From: Benincasa hispida
Lineage: Eukaryota; Streptophyta; Magnoliopsida; Cucurbitales; Cucurbitaceae
Length of the DNA: 64,000 bases
Direction of reading: 5' to 3'
NCBI RefSeq assembly: GCF_009727055.1
Contig: NC_052350.1
Location: forward strand, 43,734,772 to 43,798,771
The notes below the pieces were generated by a model. That model was not told the origin of the DNA and did not search any database. It was given only the letters and a program-made list of their open reading frames with translations. A program made the position numbers and the translations under genes. Below, one piece after another: positions 59,411 to 64,000 of the stretch (position 1 is its first letter; each line of letters opens with the position of its first letter).

Positions 59411-62400
59411 TGATGGAACACGAGACATACACAGTGGAATTAGGATCTAATTACACTCTAATTGCTTCTAATTAAAAGGAAAATAGCATGCAAATATAGG
59501 AAAAACAGTAAATTAAAAGTGAGTAGAGTACAACCTTTGTAGCTCCCGAAAAATGCTTTTCTTCGCTGAATCTCGACCCGAACTCTTCCAAACCATCACT
59601 AGAGTTTACTCCTATTCTCTGGACTCAGAACCGGGTTGTGGGACCTGGTGAATGAAGGAATGAAAAAGGGAAGAGAGGGTGGTTCAAGGTTAATGTGTGA
59701 AAGAAAGGAGAAATTTTGGTGAGAATTATGTGATGGAACACGAGACATACGAAGCAGAATTAGGATCTAATTACACTCTAATTGCTTTTAAATAAAAGGA
59801 AACTAGCATGCAAATCAAGGGAAAAACAATAAATTAATAGGATAGGGTACAACCTTTGTAGCTCCCGAAAACCACTTTTCCTCGCTAAATCTCGACTCAA
59901 ACTCTTCCGAATCACCATTAGAGTTGACTTACTATCCTCTGGACTCAGAATCGAGTTGTGGGACCCGGTGGATGAAGAAACCCAAGAGAGAGAAAAGAGA
60001 TGGAAAATAAGATGGATCTTTGGGTTAGGTTTTGGGTTATGAATTTTCCTAAAAGAAAATAGTTTTTTCAGCCCAAATTTGAAAAAAAAAAAATTGAAAA
60101 AAATGGGCAAAAGTTTTTCAACCAAATTGAAAAGTCCAATTTATAGAAAAAAAAACATGCAACAATTGCATGAACCAAATCCATAAAAACTCAACACTTA
60201 GAATCCACTATCTAAGTAGGCTTAATGTCTCCACTATAAGCCAACACCTAGACCACTATTTTGTTAGTAGAATTATCCAATAAAAGTTTGGATTTTCCTA
60301 CTAACTTTAGTCAAAGGGCAAAATAGTCATTTGGTCAAAGTCAAACTTTGACCCAAAAGTCAACATTTTGACTTTTTATGATTTTTCCCTTGTTGACTAA
60401 TTTTGACCTCCCGAGCATGAATCCGCATTCATTTTCTCAAAATTCAAATCCCATTTGAATATAAGATCGGTCAAAGTTTGACTTTTTCCGTCTTTGACCA
60501 TTTCCATTATTTCCGAGCTTCCGAACATGAACGTATTCATATTCTTGATATTTAAATCACATTTAAATATTAAAACTGTATCTTTAAACTAAAAACCTGA
60601 CTACTATATCACATATACTTATCGGTTTCTTCCTTTTCACCTAATTCAAACAATTCGAATTATTCTATCATACTGTTCTAAGTTTATTCCATATGATCTA
60701 GTAGGGGAACCTAATGGACCTATAGATCATGGGCTCCAACGATCCGAGATTAGCTAGCTAAACTCTTTAGATGGAGCTAATCAACATTCGTTAACTAATG
60801 GGTCATTCCACTATAGTCCTGTAGTTACACTCCCCTCACTATAGATATATTTGTGTCCATTTGATATAACCATAATTAGTAAGCTAATCCTTCACAAGTT
60901 GTTCGTAATCTTGGCTGGGTCATAAAAACCGTTTTACCTTCGAGACTACATCTTATTCCTTAAGTTCCACTGATCCTCTAGTGAACAATTGTTTTAAGGT
61001 CCAACCTATAAACCGAATCCCTCTTGGGCCAAGGAGAGGGTGGGACCCCTTGTTCAAGACTTGGATTCAGTACTAAAGGGAACAACCTATCTACTATCCC
61101 TATAACAGGTAGGAGTGAATTCCGTCTTGCACTCTATGTTCCCAGTTATCCACCAGATCTTACCCCTGAAATGGGAGGCTTATTGGGCCAGCGATGATGA
61201 GCTGCCCTCACTTATGCAGATCTAAGGATAATTCCAAGTGAACAGGAGTTCAAAGTTAGCTCAGGATTGAGATTAAGTTACCTAGGTCATCAATTAACGA
61301 AATAGTCAGTTTTATACATAAAACGACATTTAGAACGTAAAAAGTGACTATTTCATGGTTCAGTCTTATGCAAACTCATTGCATAGGATGCCCCCACTCA
61401 CATATCTCTATATGAACGACTCAGGATCACATCGTTTGTACTAACTACAAAGTGGGCCGCATCCATAGTGTCCCCAGAATAAGGCGTCCAACCTTATTCA
61501 TATACTATAGATCATTTTGGCTATATATTTGAACTTGATCCACATTTATTCACTACATAAAGTTCAACTACCATTAAATAGCCTCAGGACCTTAGTTTAT
61601 TGGATTCAAGATTACAATTTCAATAACAACTTTATCGAAAAAACAAAACAGAATATGTTTATTAATTTACAAACTACGAGTTTTAGGAATAAAAATCCAA
61701 CATTATGGAACCAAATTAGAAAAATTTTTCCAAGAAGGAGAGAAAAAGATTTCAAAAACCTCTTTTTTATTAAACAATTACATGCATTAATGCATGTAAA
61801 ATTTCACCATAATTCAACACCTCACAAAGCACTAAAACCAAAGTGGGTTATGTGTCATTCTATAATGTTTACACATAGCCACTTAAGTTAGTGGGATTAT
61901 CCAACAAAATGTTGGATAATTCCACTAACTCTAGTCAAGGGCAAAAAGGTCTTTTCTATTTGGTCAAAGTCAAACTTTGACTTTTTACAGTTTTGACCCT
62001 CTTGACTAATTTTGACCTCCCAAACATGAATCTGCATTCATATGTTCGAAATTCAAAATCACATTTGAATATAGAGCGCCATATAAAAAACCGATAGCAA
62101 TATCGCACATACTTGTCGATTTTAATCCCTTTTCCTAATTCAAAAAATTCGAATTAATCCAACATACTGTTCTAAGTTTAATTCCATATGAGCTAACAGG
62201 GGGACCTAATGGACCTACAGATCATGGGCTTCAACAATCCGAGATTAACCGGTAAAACTCTTTAACCTAATTAATCAACATTTGTTAACTAACGGGTCAT
62301 TCCACTAAGTCCCGTATGTGTCACTCTCCTCACTGTAGATATATTTATGTCCCATTCTTATATAATCATAATCAAAAGTCAGTCTTTCACAGGTTATTCG

Positions 62401-63180
62401 TGGTCTTGGCTGGGTCAAAATACCGTTTTACCCTGTTCCTTCAGTCCCACTAAACCTCTAAAGAACAATTGATTTTTGATCCAACCAACAAATCGAGTCC
62501 CTCTCAGCCTAGTGAGAGGGTGGGGCCCCTTGTTCTTATTCGGAAATCAGCACTTAAGGGAACAACCTATCTACTACCTTTAGAGATAGGTAGGAGTGAA
62601 GTCCGTCTTGCACCCTATGTCCCCAACTATTTATCCGATCTTACCCCTGAAATAGGAGGCTTATTGAGCCAGCGCTGTTGAGCTGCTCTCACCCATGCAG
62701 ATCTAAGGATAATCCTAAATAAACAGAAGTTCATAATTAACTCAGGATTGAGATCGAGTTACCTAGGTCATCAAATTTGAATTAGTCAGTTTTAAATATT
62801 AAACGGTGTTATAAAGTAAAAGTGACTAAGTCGTGGTCCAGTCTTATACAAACTCATTTCATAGAATGCCCCCACTCACATATCTCAATGAACGATTCAG
62901 GGTCACATCGTTTGTACTAACTACAAAGTGGACCGCATCCATAGTGTCCCCAGAACAAGGCGCCCACCTTATCCCTATACTATAGACCATTTTAGACTAT
63001 ATACTCAAACTTGATCCATGTTTTATGTCATTACATTAAGTTCAAGTCTACATTAAATAGTCTCAGGATCTTAGTTTATTGGATTCAAGATTACAATTTC
63101 AATAACAATTTTATTGAAAAACAAAATAGAATATGTTTATCAATTTACAAACTACGAGTTTTAGGACATAAAATCTAACA
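59411..63180 (-). mobile_element. LTR-family C insertion: tandem LTR copies flanked by AAAAA
   Basis: The insert is bounded by TG (59411) and CA (63180) and by AAAAA on both sides (59406-59410 and 63181-63185). It contains three head-to-tail pieces of one LTR. These are a 321-bp end piece (59411-59731), a complete 1,971-bp copy (59732-61702; minus strand TGTTGGATTTTTATTCC to GTGTTCCATCA) and a 1,478-bp copy lacking its end (61703-63180). There is no internal domain, primer site or coding sequence between them. Confidence 0.7.
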
Positions 63181-63291
63181 AAAAATTAATCCCATTTGGG
63201 CCAAACAAATTACCCAACATTTTGAGCTCACAAAACACAAGTTTAAAATAAAGTCTTGCTTGTGCAACAAGTGGACTGGACACCCACAACA
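63181..63291 (-). repeat. 5' LTR of element B, outer part
   Basis: Resumes the LTR after the family C insertion (TTTGGGCCAAACAAATTACC, then GGACACCCACAACA). Its end at 63291 is followed by the TTATG target duplication. Confidence 0.85.
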
Positions 63292-63296
63292 TTATG

Positions 63297-63507
63297 AAAA
63301 TCAAAACAACATATTCACCCAGTTTTGGGCTTTCTACTATATTTTGAATTTTGTTTACTATGAAGGTCAACAATACTGTTCTGGGCGATTAGAGAAAGGT
63401 ACGAAACACAAACCTAAAAATATAAACCAATGGATTTTGTGACATATACTCTAATATAAAACTGCATTTGTTTGAAAGTATGTGTATTTATGATAAAAAT
63501 GAGGTTT
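63297..63507. other. Short flank between two retroelements
   Basis: About 210 bp of AT-rich DNA with no recognisable gene. It should be contiguous with the DNA at 31766-31917 in the pre-insertion locus. Confidence 0.5.
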
Positions 63508-64000
63508 TGAAGGAACTCTTATCAAAGAGAATCCATGAGCGGAAGCACGATTAATCCAAATCCATTGTGACAGAATTAAAGGTATTCACAAACATACAGA
63601 ACAATTATGCATCTTTAACAAATTACAGAATGCTTTCATAATTAAAAACAAAAGGAATGAGAGACTTACCTTTGAAGAACTCTTCTTCAGTGAATCTTTC
63701 GCTCTCGTGAAGAACTAGAACAACAACCTCTAGCTGTCGCTTCAATCATCTAGCCATTCTCTCGCTGTCGATTAGATCACGAAAAATCTTCTCCACAAAC
63801 AAGCAACCCCTTAGACACCACCACTCGAAAACCTTGGTATTCTCAGAGTGAGAATCTAGAAGGTGTGGGCTCTGTTGGATTTGGTAAAAGGATGGGGATA
63901 GGCAACGATCGAACTATACGACCAAGCAAGTGGGAGAATGTAATATCTATCACATAGACTTTGTATGCTTGATCGTTTAGTAAAAATCACCAGGTACACG
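63508..64000 (-). repeat. A-family copia LTR 7, running off the window
   Basis: Starts TGAAGGAACTCTTATC and continues like LTR 3 from 45510 (CATGAGCGGAAGCACGA, GAAGGTGTGGGCTCTG). It reaches a TGATCGTTTAGTAAAAATC motif at the edge. The rest lies outside. Confidence 0.8.

Larger units (their letters stand above)
31918..63296 (-). mobile_element. Ty1/copia element B, expanded to 31.4 kb by nested insertions, with TSD
   Basis: The target duplication TTATG occurs at 31918-31922 and 63292-63296. The element between starts TGAAAC and ends ACAACA (TG...CA). Its 3' LTR is 31923-32756 and a polypurine tract follows (32757-32771, read on the minus strand). The last 20 pol codons are at about 32790-32857, the rest of the body at 55544-58734, and the split 5' LTR at 58735-59410 plus 63181-63291. 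The reverse transcriptase/RNase H middle is missing, and 32858-55543 is filled by A-family copia copies. Two further insertions are at about 57040-57546 and at 59411-63180. The matching TSD shows that the two outer LTRs belong to one original insertion. Confidence 0.8.

Noticed and set aside
61517..62681. Frames of 70-124 codons in the family C LTRs
   Set aside because: They fall wholly inside LTR sequence and are not shared between the two tandem LTR copies.
1..64000. tRNA or rRNA genes
   Set aside because: No tRNA-like box A/box B pair or rRNA stretch was noticed by eye; the tRNA-complementary sites found are retrotransposon primer-binding sites.

Overview
This is plant nuclear DNA: a eudicot, most likely a cucurbit. 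The evidence is very AT-rich non-coding DNA, plant intron and 5'-leader signals, four typical plant genes, and dense plant transposon families. The family-level placement is inference from general resemblance; no database was searched. Two isolated N characters (3165 and 30020) and an indel-only duplication suggest an imperfectly polished long-read assembly.

Left part (1-28500), gene-bearing. A decayed Mutator-like (MULE) transposase followed by a plant mobile domain (PMD) gene lies on the minus strand at 245-3700, next to an AT-rich tandem repeat. Then come four ordinary genes. They are a mitochondrial cytochrome c maturation protein CcmE (6935-7714, +), a 67-residue secreted arabinogalactan-peptide-like protein (10996-11199, -), an A20/AN1 zinc-finger stress-associated protein (21320-21838, +) and a PRELI/MSF1 mitochondrial lipid-transfer protein (23780-24337, -). 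The last two are convergent, and both appear to have a long intron in the 5' leader. One intron holds a Mutator-type insertion with a 10-bp target duplication; the other holds a three-unit tandem repeat. The DNA between is AT-rich, with several foldbacks.

Right part (28500-64000), transposon-dominated. A complete 3.2-kb non-autonomous CACTA element (28524-31762, CAC target duplication) carries an array of about 23 CGATCG-centred units, a GC-rich duplicated block and three exon-like modules. After it lies one Ty1/copia element ('B', minus strand) whose outer LTR ends are at 31923 and 63291, flanked by a TTATG duplication. It is now 31.4 kb long because other retroelements landed in it. A pile of 2-kb-LTR copia copies ('A' family, both orientations, all broken) fills 32858-55543, a probable solo LTR sits in its protease region, and a third LTR family ('C', flanked by AAAAA) sits in its 5' LTR. 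Another A-family LTR runs off the right edge.

No retroelement here encodes an intact polyprotein. Frameshifts, stops and lost catalytic residues are visible in every copy. The best candidates for something undescribed are the CGATCG array shared between the CACTA element and the A-family LTRs and leaders, and the repeated exon-like modules in the CACTA element.
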